A stretch of 64,000 bases of DNA, from contig NCGN01000013.1 of NCBI GenBank assembly GCA_002281575.1, forward strand, positions 107,305 to 171,304. Direction: 5' to 3'. The translations under genes and the position numbers were made by a program. This stretch comes from Sphingobacteriia bacterium 28-36-52. Its GTDB lineage: Bacteria; Bacteroidota; Bacteroidia; Chitinophagales; Chitinophagaceae. Below the pieces are notes generated by a model, which saw only the letters and a list, made by a program, of their open reading frames with translations, was not told where the DNA came from and did no database searches. This document shows positions 9,101-16,153 of the stretch, piece by piece (the first letter of the stretch is position 1; every line of letters starts with the position of its first letter).

Positions 9101-10207
9101 TTATTTTCCGTAAGCCTTTACAAAATAAACACAGTCTTCTAATTTATTAATTTGAACCTTCCTTTCAATTCCTTTCAAAGATGACTTGCTAGGAAGTTTA
9201 ACTCTTTGAAAGGCAGTGTCACTTTTCTTTAAATCTTCAATAATTGCATGAATATTTTTAGATTTCACAGCAAACGCAACGCCATCTGCTTGTGCTTGTT
9301 TGGTGCTTAGTACTCCAATCACTTCACCATTTTTGTTAAATACCGGTCCACCAGAGTTGCCAGGATTGGCGCTAATTTGAATTTGATATGAAAGTGAATC
9401 TCCATTGAAACCTGATTTTGCACTTAAATAGCCCATTCCATAAACAATTTCGTTTCTTGGATAACCTAGAGTGAAAATTTCTTCTCCTAAATCGGAATTA
9501 TTTTTTTGTATGGTATAAGGAATTGACTTGATGGCTTCATACTCTTCATCATTAATTTTCAATATGGCCAAATCTTTAACATGGTCTATTAAAACAATGG
9601 AAGACTTGAATTCCTTCCCTTTACTGTTTACCACAATGGCACCAGTTCCTTTAAGAATATGGGCATTGGTTACAATGTATCCTTTTACATCTACTAAAAA
9701 TCCTGATCCACCACTTAGTAATCTTGCATTAATCGGAATTTTAGAAGTGACTTCATTAATAATATCCCCTTGATATTGTTGGTTTTTCTTTACAACTTCT
9801 AAATCTTTACCTAGTTGCTCTAATTTCGGATCGTTTACTGCAGTGGAAAAATACATTGCTAATCCACTAATGAATAGAGCAATTACCCCGCCAACAGAGG
9901 CTGCAATAGCGGTGACTCTTTTATATTTATTAAAGAATTGAATTACTTTTCCTTTAGGGCTTAATGCACCTCCTTCATTTAAGTCACCTCTTTCTAATAG
10001 GTTTTGGTGGACCTCGTGTAACGTTTGCTTGATTTGAATATTCGCAGAATAGTCGGCAATTTGATGCAAGAACATATTGTGCTCTACTACCATCTGATCA
10101 ATTTCAGGGGTAGTATTGCGTAGATTCTCAAAATAAGCACGCTCTTCAGGGCTCATTTCTCCGCTGAGATATCTTTCAATTGCGTCTAATAATAGAATGT
10201 CATCCAT
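9101..10207 (-). CDS. membrane trypsin-like serine protease with anti-sigma-like N-terminus
   Basis: About 368 residues from the ATG at 10205-10207. Residues 1-95 are cytosolic and resemble Bacteroidota anti-sigma factors (AIERYLSGEMSPEERAYFE). A single transmembrane helix follows at about 99-121, then a linker and an HtrA/trypsin-like domain with His183 (VTNAHILKG), Asp212 (DLAILKI) and Ser285 (GNSGGPVF). No PDZ domain is visible. The gene starts 5 bases beyond the stop of the ECF sigma gene, so the pair is an operon. I infer a membrane regulator of that sigma factor with its own extracytoplasmic protease activity. A TTG start 15 bases upstream is possible. Confidence 0.88.
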   Translation of the reverse strand: MDDILLLDAIERYLSGEMSPEERAYFENLRNTTPEIDQMVVEHNMFLHQIADYSANIQIKQTLHEVHQNLLERGDLNEGGALSPKGKVIQFFNKYKRVTAIAASVGGVIALFISGLAMYFSTAVNDPKLEQLGKDLEVVKKNQQYQGDIINEVTSKIPINARLLSGGSGFLVDVKGYIVTNAHILKGTGAIVVNSKGKEFKSSIVLIDHVKDLAILKINDEEYEAIKSIPYTIQKNNSDLGEEIFTLGYPRNEIVYGMGYLSAKSGFNGDSLSYQIQISANPGNSGGPVFNKNGEVIGVLSTKQAQADGVAFAVKSKNIHAIIEDLKKSDTAFQRVKLPSKSSLKGIERKVQINKLEDCVYFVKAYGK

Positions 10208-10211
10208 ATAC

Positions 10212-10778
10212 TTACTCTCCAATATTATATTGCGAAAAGAATAATTTCTTTAGTCGCATTAAACACTTGTATTTCTGGTTTTTTGCGTTGTCTGCATTGG
10301 TATATCCAAATTCAGCAGCCAATGCATTCATGTCCATTTTTTTTAGATAATAACCTTGAAGTAAACTTTTGCAAGGTTCACCCAAACTATTCAAAGCCCT
10401 ATCCATTATAACAAACTCCGCATTCCTTTTCTCATGGGTTTCCAAATCTTCTTCAACTGCTACAGTTTCCTCAAACCCATCAACCGATCCCGTAAACCTT
10501 CCCATTTGTTGAAGTCTTTTAAGCCAAAGCCTTCGGCAAACAGAATAGAGATATGTTTTAATTTGACAAGTCAGCACAAATGAGTCCGTTTGAGACTTTT
10601 CATATAAAGCTATCATTGCTTCCTGAAAAATGTCTCTGGCTTCGTCATAGCTGCCATTGTTATTCAAAATAAATGCTTGAATCATATTAAAATTATCTTT
10701 ATATATGATTTCTACAGCTTTTGAATCATTGTGAGCCAGCCCCTTCAATAATGCTTGTTCGTTCGTATCTCCTTTCAC
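10212..10778 (-). CDS. ECF-type RNA polymerase sigma factor
   Basis: The 188-residue protein has sigma region 2 (residues about 25-90, including the ARDIFQEAMIALYEKSQ segment) and sigma region 4 with a helix-turn-helix (about 125-180, MDMNALAAEFGYTNADNAKNQKYKCLMRLKKLF). The start is GTG at 10776-10778, preceded by AAAGGAAC as a ribosome site. It forms an operon with the downstream membrane protease/anti-sigma-like gene. ECF factors of this kind usually answer envelope stress. The inducing signal is unknown. Confidence 0.93.
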   Translation of the reverse strand: MKGDTNEQALLKGLAHNDSKAVEIIYKDNFNMIQAFILNNNGSYDEARDIFQEAMIALYEKSQTDSFVLTCQIKTYLYSVCRRLWLKRLQQMGRFTGSVDGFEETVAVEEDLETHEKRNAEFVIMDRALNSLGEPCKSLLQGYYLKKMDMNALAAEFGYTNADNAKNQKYKCLMRLKKLFFSQYNIGE

Positions 10779-10808
10779 TATCTGTTCCTTTAATACAGTT
10801 ATAGGCTT

Positions 10809-10872
10809 AAAAGTAACCCAAAATAGCCCTAAATATTTTTATAAAAAAAATTGAAACAACGGGTTACCTTTT
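10809..10872. promoter_or_regulatory. inverted repeat between the sigma-factor and lipoprotein genes
   Basis: AAAAGTAACCC (10809-10819) is repeated in inverted orientation as GGGTTACCTTTT (10861-10872), with one extra base. It lies in the 143-base divergent intergenic region upstream of both the ECF sigma gene and the small lipoprotein gene. It could be a shared operator or a pair of ECF promoter elements, but no matching -10 element was identified. Confidence 0.3.
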
Positions 10873-10921
10873 TCTCGTTGGCGTATTAAACTGTAATCAT
10901 TCAAACTAAAAAAGAAAAAAA

Positions 10922-11098
10922 ATGAAAAAATTATTATTCGTTTTAGCATTAGGCGTATTTGCATCTTGCGCTGGAGAAAACAAAGAAGCTGCTGCTGACA
11001 CTACTGCAACAACTGTAGACACTGCTGCTGCAACTGTAGACACTGCTGCTGCAATGGTAGACACAACTGCTGCTGCTGTTGATACCACTAAGAAGTAA
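10922..11098 (+). CDS. small Ala/Thr/Asp-rich lipoprotein
   Basis: The 58-codon gene encodes a signal peptide with a lipobox-like FASC (Cys16), then a tail made of imperfect copies of TVDTAAA and ending DTTKK. It starts ATG after an A-rich stretch (AAAAAAGAAAAAAA) that may act as the translation enhancer common in Bacteroidota. No function is recognised. It is divergent from the ECF sigma gene and could be in its regulon. A possible structured RNA and a terminator follow. The coding call rests on the signal peptide and the repeat periodicity. Confidence 0.7.
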   Translation: MKKLLFVLALGVFASCAGENKEAAADTTATTVDTAAATVDTAAAMVDTTAAAVDTTKK

Positions 11099-11106
11099 TT
11101 TAAACC

Positions 11107-11181
11107 ATCTGTTGGTGAAGAGAACCGGTGAAGTCTAGCTTGCGGAAAGTACAACAGATTCAAAAGTTTCATATGGCAAGC
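11107..11181 (+). ncRNA. possible structured RNA (pseudoknot-like) in the lipoprotein 3' region
   Basis: ATCTGTTG (11107-11114) is complementary to CAACAGAT (11152-11159). GCTTGC (11138-11143), inside that loop, is complementary to GCAAGC (11176-11181), outside it. Interleaved pairing of this kind is pseudoknot topology. A terminator follows directly. It matches no RNA family I can name. It may be only a structured 3' UTR. Confidence 0.3.
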
Positions 11182-11190
11182 AATCGTTAG

Positions 11191-11226
11191 AAGCCGCTCC
11201 GTTTCCACGGAGGGGCTTATTTTTTT
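11191..11226 (+). terminator. intrinsic terminator
   Basis: An 11-bp stem with one mismatch (AAGCCGCTCCG, 11191-11201, with 11208-11218) is followed by TATTTTTTT. Confidence 0.85.
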
Positions 11227-11281
11227 ATAGAAGGGAATAAAAACTAACTAACCTTAGTTTAATATTTGTCAAATTAATTTT

Positions 11282-11308
11282 TTGCTTCCCAATCAATTCT
11301 TATATTTG
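11282..11308 (+). promoter_or_regulatory. promoter of the aromatic attenuator and operon
   Basis: TATATTTG (11301-11308) is a perfect TANNTTTG element, and a TTG at 11282-11284 is the likely -33 site with a 17-base spacing. Initiation near 11312-11316 would start the RNA at or just before the leader-peptide ATG. Confidence 0.65.
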
Positions 11309-11315
11309 AAATATC

Positions 11316-11402
11316 ATGCAAACAGCAATTAACAACTGGTTTTATTCTTTTTATTATTTCTTCTTTATGAAAAGGAGCCGGGTATTGTTTGCAAAAGCTT
11401 AA
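11316..11402 (+). CDS. Phe/Tyr-rich attenuator leader peptide
   Basis: A 28-codon reading frame begins ATG at 11316 and ends TAA at 11400-11402. Codons 8-17 read WFYSFYYFFF: five Phe, three Tyr and one Trp in ten codons. Another Phe is at position 25. Such aromatic clustering is the hallmark of leader peptides like E. coli PheL, which sense charged tRNA. It lies directly upstream of an intrinsic terminator and then the prephenate dehydratase gene. The product has no function beyond ribosome stalling. The opposite strand also has an open frame here, but it runs through the terminator hairpin and shows no coding sense. Confidence 0.85.
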   Translation: MQTAINNWFYSFYYFFFMKRSRVLFAKA

Positions 11403-11450
11403 AAGTTTTAAATCGCATATAAATCCCGGCAAATTGCCGGGATTTTTTTT
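11377..11450 (+). promoter_or_regulatory. attenuator: antiterminator and terminator hairpins upstream of pheA
   Basis: The terminator arms are AATCCCGGC (11422-11430) and GCCGGGATT (11436-11444), followed by eight T. A third segment, GCCGGGTATT (11377-11386) inside the leader-peptide codons, copies the 3' arm and can pair with the 5' arm instead (nine pairs with one bulged T). The two structures exclude each other. A ribosome stalled at the Phe/Tyr codons would leave 11377-11386 free, favouring antitermination. A ribosome moving through or sitting at the stop codon would hinder that pairing, favouring termination. Confidence 0.8.
11421..11450 (+). terminator. attenuator intrinsic terminator
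   Basis: A GC-rich stem (AATCCCGGC with GCCGGGATT) with a short AT loop is followed by eight T, ending 13 bases before the start of the prephenate dehydratase gene. Confidence 0.88.
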
Positions 11451-11462
11451 ATCCATTAATGA

Positions 11463-12347
11463 ATGAAAAAATTAACCACCAATAAATACCAAATGAGTCA
11501 ACTACCGATTTCGGCGGAGGGTATTTGTATTCAAGGATATGAAGGGAGTTTTCACCAAGTAGCTGCCAGACATTTTTTTGGGAAACAAGTTAAAGTGATT
11601 CCTTGTGCTTCATTTAGGCAGTTGATAAAGCAAACATTGGATTCTACTGTTTCCGCAGGTGCAGTTATGGCAATAGAAAACTCAATTGCAGGGAGCATTC
11701 TACCCAACTATAATTTATTGCAAAAAGCAAATTTGAAAGTAGTGGGTGAAGTGTATTTATCCATCAGTCAAAATTTATTAGTGAATAGAGGTGTGAGCTT
11801 GTCGGATATTAAAGAAGTGCACAGCCATCCTATGGCAATCTTACAATGTCTTGATTTTTTAGAATCGCATCCGTATAAATTAATAGAAACAGAAGATACA
11901 GCTTTAAGTGCTAAATACGTTCACCAGCACAAGAGTAAACATATTGCCGCAATAGCAAGTAAACTGGCGGCTGAATTATTTGATCTGGAGATTTTAGTGC
12001 CCGATATTCAAACTCAAAAAAATAATATTACCCGGTTTTTAATTTTACAAAGAACGAAGGATGCAAAGCCTATAGTTGGAGCAGATAAAGCTTCCATCTA
12101 TTTTCAAACTGATCACTCAAAAGGGATTTTAGCTAAAGTATTAACTGAAGTAGCTAAAACAGGCATTAATCTAAGTAAGCTTCAGAGTATGCCTATTCCT
12201 GGTAGTCATTTTAAGTATGGGTTTTATGCAGACATGGAGTTTGATCAATTAAAACAGTTTGAAAACATGATGAATAAAATTGAATCGCTAACCAATAATG
12301 TAAAACTTTTTGGAATTTATAAAAAAGGGAAACTGGTAAAAGGATAA
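11463..12347 (+). CDS. pheA: prephenate dehydratase
   Basis: The enzyme converts prephenate to phenylpyruvate, the committed step to phenylalanine. The 294-residue protein has the dehydratase domain from about residue 22 (IQGYEGSFHQVAARHFFG, and ENSIAGSILPNYNLL with the conserved ENS) and a C-terminal ACT regulatory domain (about 210-290, FQTDHSKGILAKVLTEVAKTG). There is no chorismate mutase domain, which here is fused to DAHP synthase. A second Met at residue 11 is an alternative start. It is the first structural gene after the aromatic attenuator. Confidence 0.95.
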   Translation: MKKLTTNKYQMSQLPISAEGICIQGYEGSFHQVAARHFFGKQVKVIPCASFRQLIKQTLDSTVSAGAVMAIENSIAGSILPNYNLLQKANLKVVGEVYLSISQNLLVNRGVSLSDIKEVHSHPMAILQCLDFLESHPYKLIETEDTALSAKYVHQHKSKHIAAIASKLAAELFDLEILVPDIQTQKNNITRFLILQRTKDAKPIVGADKASIYFQTDHSKGILAKVLTEVAKTGINLSKLQSMPIPGSHFKYGFYADMEFDQLKQFENMMNKIESLTNNVKLFGIYKKGKLVKG

Positions 12348-12349
12348 TT

Positions 12350-13516
12350 ATGCAGATAGCTAAATCAAAAAGATTAGAAGGGATTGGGGAATACTATTTT
12401 TCTCAAAAGCTAAGAGAGATTGAACAACTCAATAAAGTAGGGAAAGACATCATCAATTTAGGAATTGGTAGTCCTGATCTTCCTCCACATCCTTCTGTTA
12501 TTAAAGTATTACAAGAGCAAGCTGGTTTGGAAAATACACATGCCTATCAATCCTATAAAGGAGTACCAGCTTTAAGAAATGCCATAGCTAATTGGTATAA
12601 AACTCAATACCATGTTGACTTAAATTCTGATACTGAAATTTTGCCTTTATTAGGAAGTAAAGAAGGCATCATGCATATCTGCATGACTTATTTAAATGCG
12701 GATGACCAAGTGTTGATTCCTAATCCTGGATATCCAACTTATACCAGTGCAGTAAAATTGGCAGGAGGCACACCAGTCTATTTTGAGTTAACAGAAGAAA
12801 GCAATTGGGAGCCCAATTTTGCGGCATTGGAGGCAAGTGATTTAAGTAAAGTTAAATTGATGTGGGTGAATTACCCCCAAATGCCCACTGGTAAAAAACC
12901 AAGTATTGAACTATTTGAAAAGTTGATTGCTTTTGGTAAGCAATATCAAATTTTAATATGTCATGATAATCCGTATAGCTTTATTTTAAATGATGCACCT
13001 ATGAGTTTGTTAAGTGTAGCAGGTGCAATGGATACTGCTATTGAGTTGAACTCATTAAGCAAGAGCCATAATATGGCAGGGTGGCGAATTGGGATGTTAT
13101 GCGGTGCAGAAGAAAGGATTAATGAAGTACTTACTTTCAAAAGCAATATGGATAGTGGAATGTTTTTGCCTGTTCAGCATGCGGCTGCAGCTGCTTTGAA
13201 TTTGGGAAATGAGTGGTATGATTCGGTGAATGAAGTGTATGCGAAGCGAAGAGAAAAAGTTTTTGAATTACTTGATACACTTCATTGCAAGTACAGCACC
13301 AATCAAGTAGGAATGTTTGTATGGGCTAAAATTCCTCAGGGCTTAAAAGACGGATACGAATTAAGCGACCAAGTTTTATACAATAGCAATGTATTCATTA
13401 CTCCTGGTGGAATTTTTGGTTCGGCTGGTAACCAATTTATACGAGTAAGTTTATGTGGAAGCATCACCAAATTTGAGAAAGCAATTCAAAGAATAAAAGC
13501 ACAAATGACGAATTAA
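12350..13516 (+). CDS. class I/II pyridoxal-phosphate aminotransferase
   Basis: The 388-residue fold-type I aminotransferase has the PLP lysine Lys238 in SLSKSHNMAGWRIG, GSKEGIMH near residue 102 and NYPQMPTG near 174. It lies 2 bases after pheA and 10 bases before the prephenate dehydrogenase gene, so it most likely transaminates phenylpyruvate and hydroxyphenylpyruvate (or prephenate). It resembles the aspartate/LL-diaminopimelate aminotransferase group. The substrate is inferred from context only. Confidence 0.9.
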   Translation: MQIAKSKRLEGIGEYYFSQKLREIEQLNKVGKDIINLGIGSPDLPPHPSVIKVLQEQAGLENTHAYQSYKGVPALRNAIANWYKTQYHVDLNSDTEILPLLGSKEGIMHICMTYLNADDQVLIPNPGYPTYTSAVKLAGGTPVYFELTEESNWEPNFAALEASDLSKVKLMWVNYPQMPTGKKPSIELFEKLIAFGKQYQILICHDNPYSFILNDAPMSLLSVAGAMDTAIELNSLSKSHNMAGWRIGMLCGAEERINEVLTFKSNMDSGMFLPVQHAAAAALNLGNEWYDSVNEVYAKRREKVFELLDTLHCKYSTNQVGMFVWAKIPQGLKDGYELSDQVLYNSNVFITPGGIFGSAGNQFIRVSLCGSITKFEKAIQRIKAQMTN

Positions 13517-13526
13517 AAAAACGAGT

Positions 13527-14366
13527 ATGGTTATTACAGTAGTAGGAATAGGTTTAATAGGGGGGTCACTTTCTATAGCATTACAAGAAAAGGGATTAGC
13601 AACTCATGTAATTGGGGTAGAAAATGATGCTGCACATGCCGCCAAGGCAATTGAATTGGGATTGGTGCAAGAATGTTTGCCATTAGAAGATGCAATCCAA
13701 AAATCTTCTTTAATCATTATTGCAACTCCAATTAACGCGGCTGAACAATTATTACCATTAATCTTAGATAAACTAAGCAATCAGGTGGTATTTGACGTTG
13801 GTTCTACGAAATCAAAAATTGTAGAAGCAGTACAAAATCATCCTAAACGAGGAAGATTTGTTGCAACTCACCCTATGTGGGGAACTGAGAATAGTGGCCC
13901 TTCTGCTGCTGTTAAAGGAGCATTCAGCAAAAAAGCTACCGTTATATGCGATAAAACGGATTCTGATGCAGATGCTTTAGTACTGGTTGAAAAATTATAT
14001 GCATTACTCGAAATGCATATAATTTATATGGAATCAACTGCGCATGACATGCACGTGGCTTATATTAGTCATATATCACATATTACTTCTTTTGCATTGG
14101 CCAACACAGTTTTAGAGAAAGAGCGAGAGGAAGATGCCATTTTTGAACTAGCAAGTGGTGGTTTTGAGAGCACAGTAAGACTTGCTAAGAGTAATGCTGC
14201 TATGTGGGTTCCCATTTTTATGCAAAACAGAGAAAATATATTAGATGTATTAAATGAACATATAAGTCAATTGAGAAAATTTAAGTCCTGTTTAGAAAAA
14301 GAGAACTACGAATATTTACAAGAATTGATTGAAAATGCCAATGGAATAAGGAGAATACTTAAGTAA
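13527..14366 (+). CDS. tyrA: prephenate dehydrogenase
   Basis: The enzyme oxidises prephenate to 4-hydroxyphenylpyruvate in tyrosine synthesis. The 279-residue protein opens with an NAD(P) Rossmann motif (VVGIGLIGGS, residues 5-14) and carries the conserved THPMWGTENSGP substrate region and an all-helical C-terminal dimerisation domain. No ACT domain is present. It is third in the operon behind the Phe/Tyr attenuator. Confidence 0.95.
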   Translation: MVITVVGIGLIGGSLSIALQEKGLATHVIGVENDAAHAAKAIELGLVQECLPLEDAIQKSSLIIIATPINAAEQLLPLILDKLSNQVVFDVGSTKSKIVEAVQNHPKRGRFVATHPMWGTENSGPSAAVKGAFSKKATVICDKTDSDADALVLVEKLYALLEMHIIYMESTAHDMHVAYISHISHITSFALANTVLEKEREEDAIFELASGGFESTVRLAKSNAAMWVPIFMQNRENILDVLNEHISQLRKFKSCLEKENYEYLQELIENANGIRRILK

Positions 14367-14392
14367 AACACCGCAAAGAAGGCTATATAGAG

Positions 14393-14400
14393 TACCTTTG
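14393..14400 (+). promoter_or_regulatory. -7 element upstream of the DEAD-box helicase gene
   Basis: TACCTTTG matches TANNTTTG and ends 17 bases before the ATG. No clear -33 TTG is seen. It suggests an internal promoter within the aromatic cluster. Confidence 0.45.
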
Positions 14401-14417
14401 CACAAATTTTAGAATAC

Positions 14418-16127
14418 ATGATTACATTTGAAGGGTTGGGAATTGACGAACGTTTAATTCAAGCAACCACAGAGTTGGGGTATGTGAACCCAACAGCAAT
14501 TCAGGAACAGGCGATACCGGTCTTATTGAGCGGAACGACTGATTTTATCGGTTTGGCGCAAACCGGCACGGGAAAAACAGCAGCTTTTGGATTACCCTTG
14601 TTACACATTATAGACGCAGCAGCAAAATATCCACAGGCATTGGTGGTTTGTCCTACACGCGAATTGTGTTTGCAGATTGTTAAAGAGATAGAGCTGTTTA
14701 AGAAATATATGACCGGTATTTCGGTTGTTGCAGTTTATGGAGGAGCTTCCATCGGATTACAGATCCGTGATCTGAAAAGAGGAGTACAAATTGTTGTGGC
14801 TACACCAGGTAGACTAATTGATTTGATTGAGCGTAAAGCAATCAACTTAGAACAAATCAGTTATGTTGTATTAGATGAAGCAGATGAAATGTTGAACATG
14901 GGTTTTCAAGATGATATTGAGTTCATCTTAAAAAATACCCCTCAGAGAAATAGCACTTGGTTATTTAGTGCAACCATGCCACCTGAAATTAGAAAAGTGA
15001 GCAAGCGTTACATGAAAGATCCCAAGGAAGTAACAGTTGGTAAGGTAAATACTTCAAACAAGAGTATTGATCACCAATATTATGTTACCACTGCGCATCA
15101 TCGTTATGAAACATTAAAGCGAATTATCGATTTTAACCCGGGTATTTATGGAATTATTTTTACCAGGACTAAATTGGATGCACAAGAAATATCAGAGCGT
15201 TTAACTAGGGAAGGGTATGATATTGATGCATTACATGGAGATCTTACACAAGGTCAACGTGATAAAGTAATGGGTCAGTTTAGAGATAAAAGCCTCCAAT
15301 TATTAATTGCAACTGATGTGGCTGCAAGAGGGATTGATGTACAGGGGATTACCCATGTAATCAATTTTGAGCTACCAGATGATGTAGAAATCTACACACA
15401 TAGAAGTGGACGTACAGGTAGAGCTGGGAATCAGGGAATTTGTATATCAATTGTACATGCCAAAGAAACCTATAAGCTTAAGCAAATTGAAAGAATCAAT
15501 AATTGTCATTTTAGCAAACTTGATATCCCTTCAGGAAAAGATGTTTGTAGAAAACAATTTTTCTCTTTTATGGACAAGCTATTGTCGGCAGATATTAGTC
15601 ATGGCGATTACGAAACCTACGTTCCAATGTTGGCAGAAAAATTTGCCGATGTAAGTAAAGAAGACGTATTGAAGCGTGTTGCTGCAATGGAATTTGATCG
15701 ATTCTTAAAGTACTATGAAAACTCTGAAGATTTAAATATTAGAGAGCGTGATAGAAGTGCGAAGAGAGATCCTAATGATCGTGGAGACAATAGATCTAGC
15801 CGAAGAGAAAGTGGAAGAGACGCTGGAAGGGATGCTGGTCGTGGTGATAGTCGCAAAGAATATAAATCAGGTGGAGGTTACAGTAGGTTATTTGTAAACT
15901 TAGGAACCAAAGACGGATTTTATAAAGCGAGTTTTTTACAGTTTGTATTAGATATGAGCGATTTAAAGAAAGATGTGCTAGGACGTATTGATATGAAAGA
16001 CATGAATAGCTGGATTGAAATTGAGAAAACAGCAGCACAGCAAATGATTCGTTCTTTGGATGGTAAGAAATACAAGGGAAGAAGCATTCGTATGAACGAT
16101 GCAGACAGTGGAGGAGGACGCCGATAA
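14418..16127 (+). CDS. DEAD-box ATP-dependent RNA helicase
   Basis: The 569-residue protein carries the full helicase motif series: Q motif (YVNPTAIQEQAIP), Walker A (AQTGTGKT), PTREL, TPGR, VLDEADEM, SAT, ARGID and HRSGRTGRAG. A basic Arg/Asp/Gly-rich linker follows (about 440-485), then a C-terminal DbpA-type RNA-binding domain (about 487-560, YSRLFVNLGTKDGFYKASFL). That domain suggests a role in ribosome assembly, as for DbpA/CsdA. It sits inside the aromatic cluster with its own -7 box. Confidence 0.95.
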   Translation: MITFEGLGIDERLIQATTELGYVNPTAIQEQAIPVLLSGTTDFIGLAQTGTGKTAAFGLPLLHIIDAAAKYPQALVVCPTRELCLQIVKEIELFKKYMTGISVVAVYGGASIGLQIRDLKRGVQIVVATPGRLIDLIERKAINLEQISYVVLDEADEMLNMGFQDDIEFILKNTPQRNSTWLFSATMPPEIRKVSKRYMKDPKEVTVGKVNTSNKSIDHQYYVTTAHHRYETLKRIIDFNPGIYGIIFTRTKLDAQEISERLTREGYDIDALHGDLTQGQRDKVMGQFRDKSLQLLIATDVAARGIDVQGITHVINFELPDDVEIYTHRSGRTGRAGNQGICISIVHAKETYKLKQIERINNCHFSKLDIPSGKDVCRKQFFSFMDKLLSADISHGDYETYVPMLAEKFADVSKEDVLKRVAAMEFDRFLKYYENSEDLNIRERDRSAKRDPNDRGDNRSSRRESGRDAGRDAGRGDSRKEYKSGGGYSRLFVNLGTKDGFYKASFLQFVLDMSDLKKDVLGRIDMKDMNSWIEIEKTAAQQMIRSLDGKKYKGRSIRMNDADSGGGRR

Positions 16128-16153
16128 TTTTAGTAACAAGCAATCAATCGAAT

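Noticed and set aside
11107..11181. Possible cobalamin, THF or glnA-type riboswitch
   Set aside because: The GGTGAAG and GCGGAAAGTA pieces faintly recall such elements, but the conserved core order and spacing are not present and there is no downstream gene in register.
10906..11208. 100-codon minus-strand frame rich in Ala/Val/Ser
   Set aside because: It is the antisense of the small lipoprotein gene and its repetitive composition mirrors the plus-strand repeats. The plus frame has a signal peptide and start context.
11274..11456. 60-codon minus-strand frame over the attenuator
   Set aside because: It reads through the terminator hairpin and is antisense to the Phe/Tyr leader peptide. No family resemblance or start context supports it.
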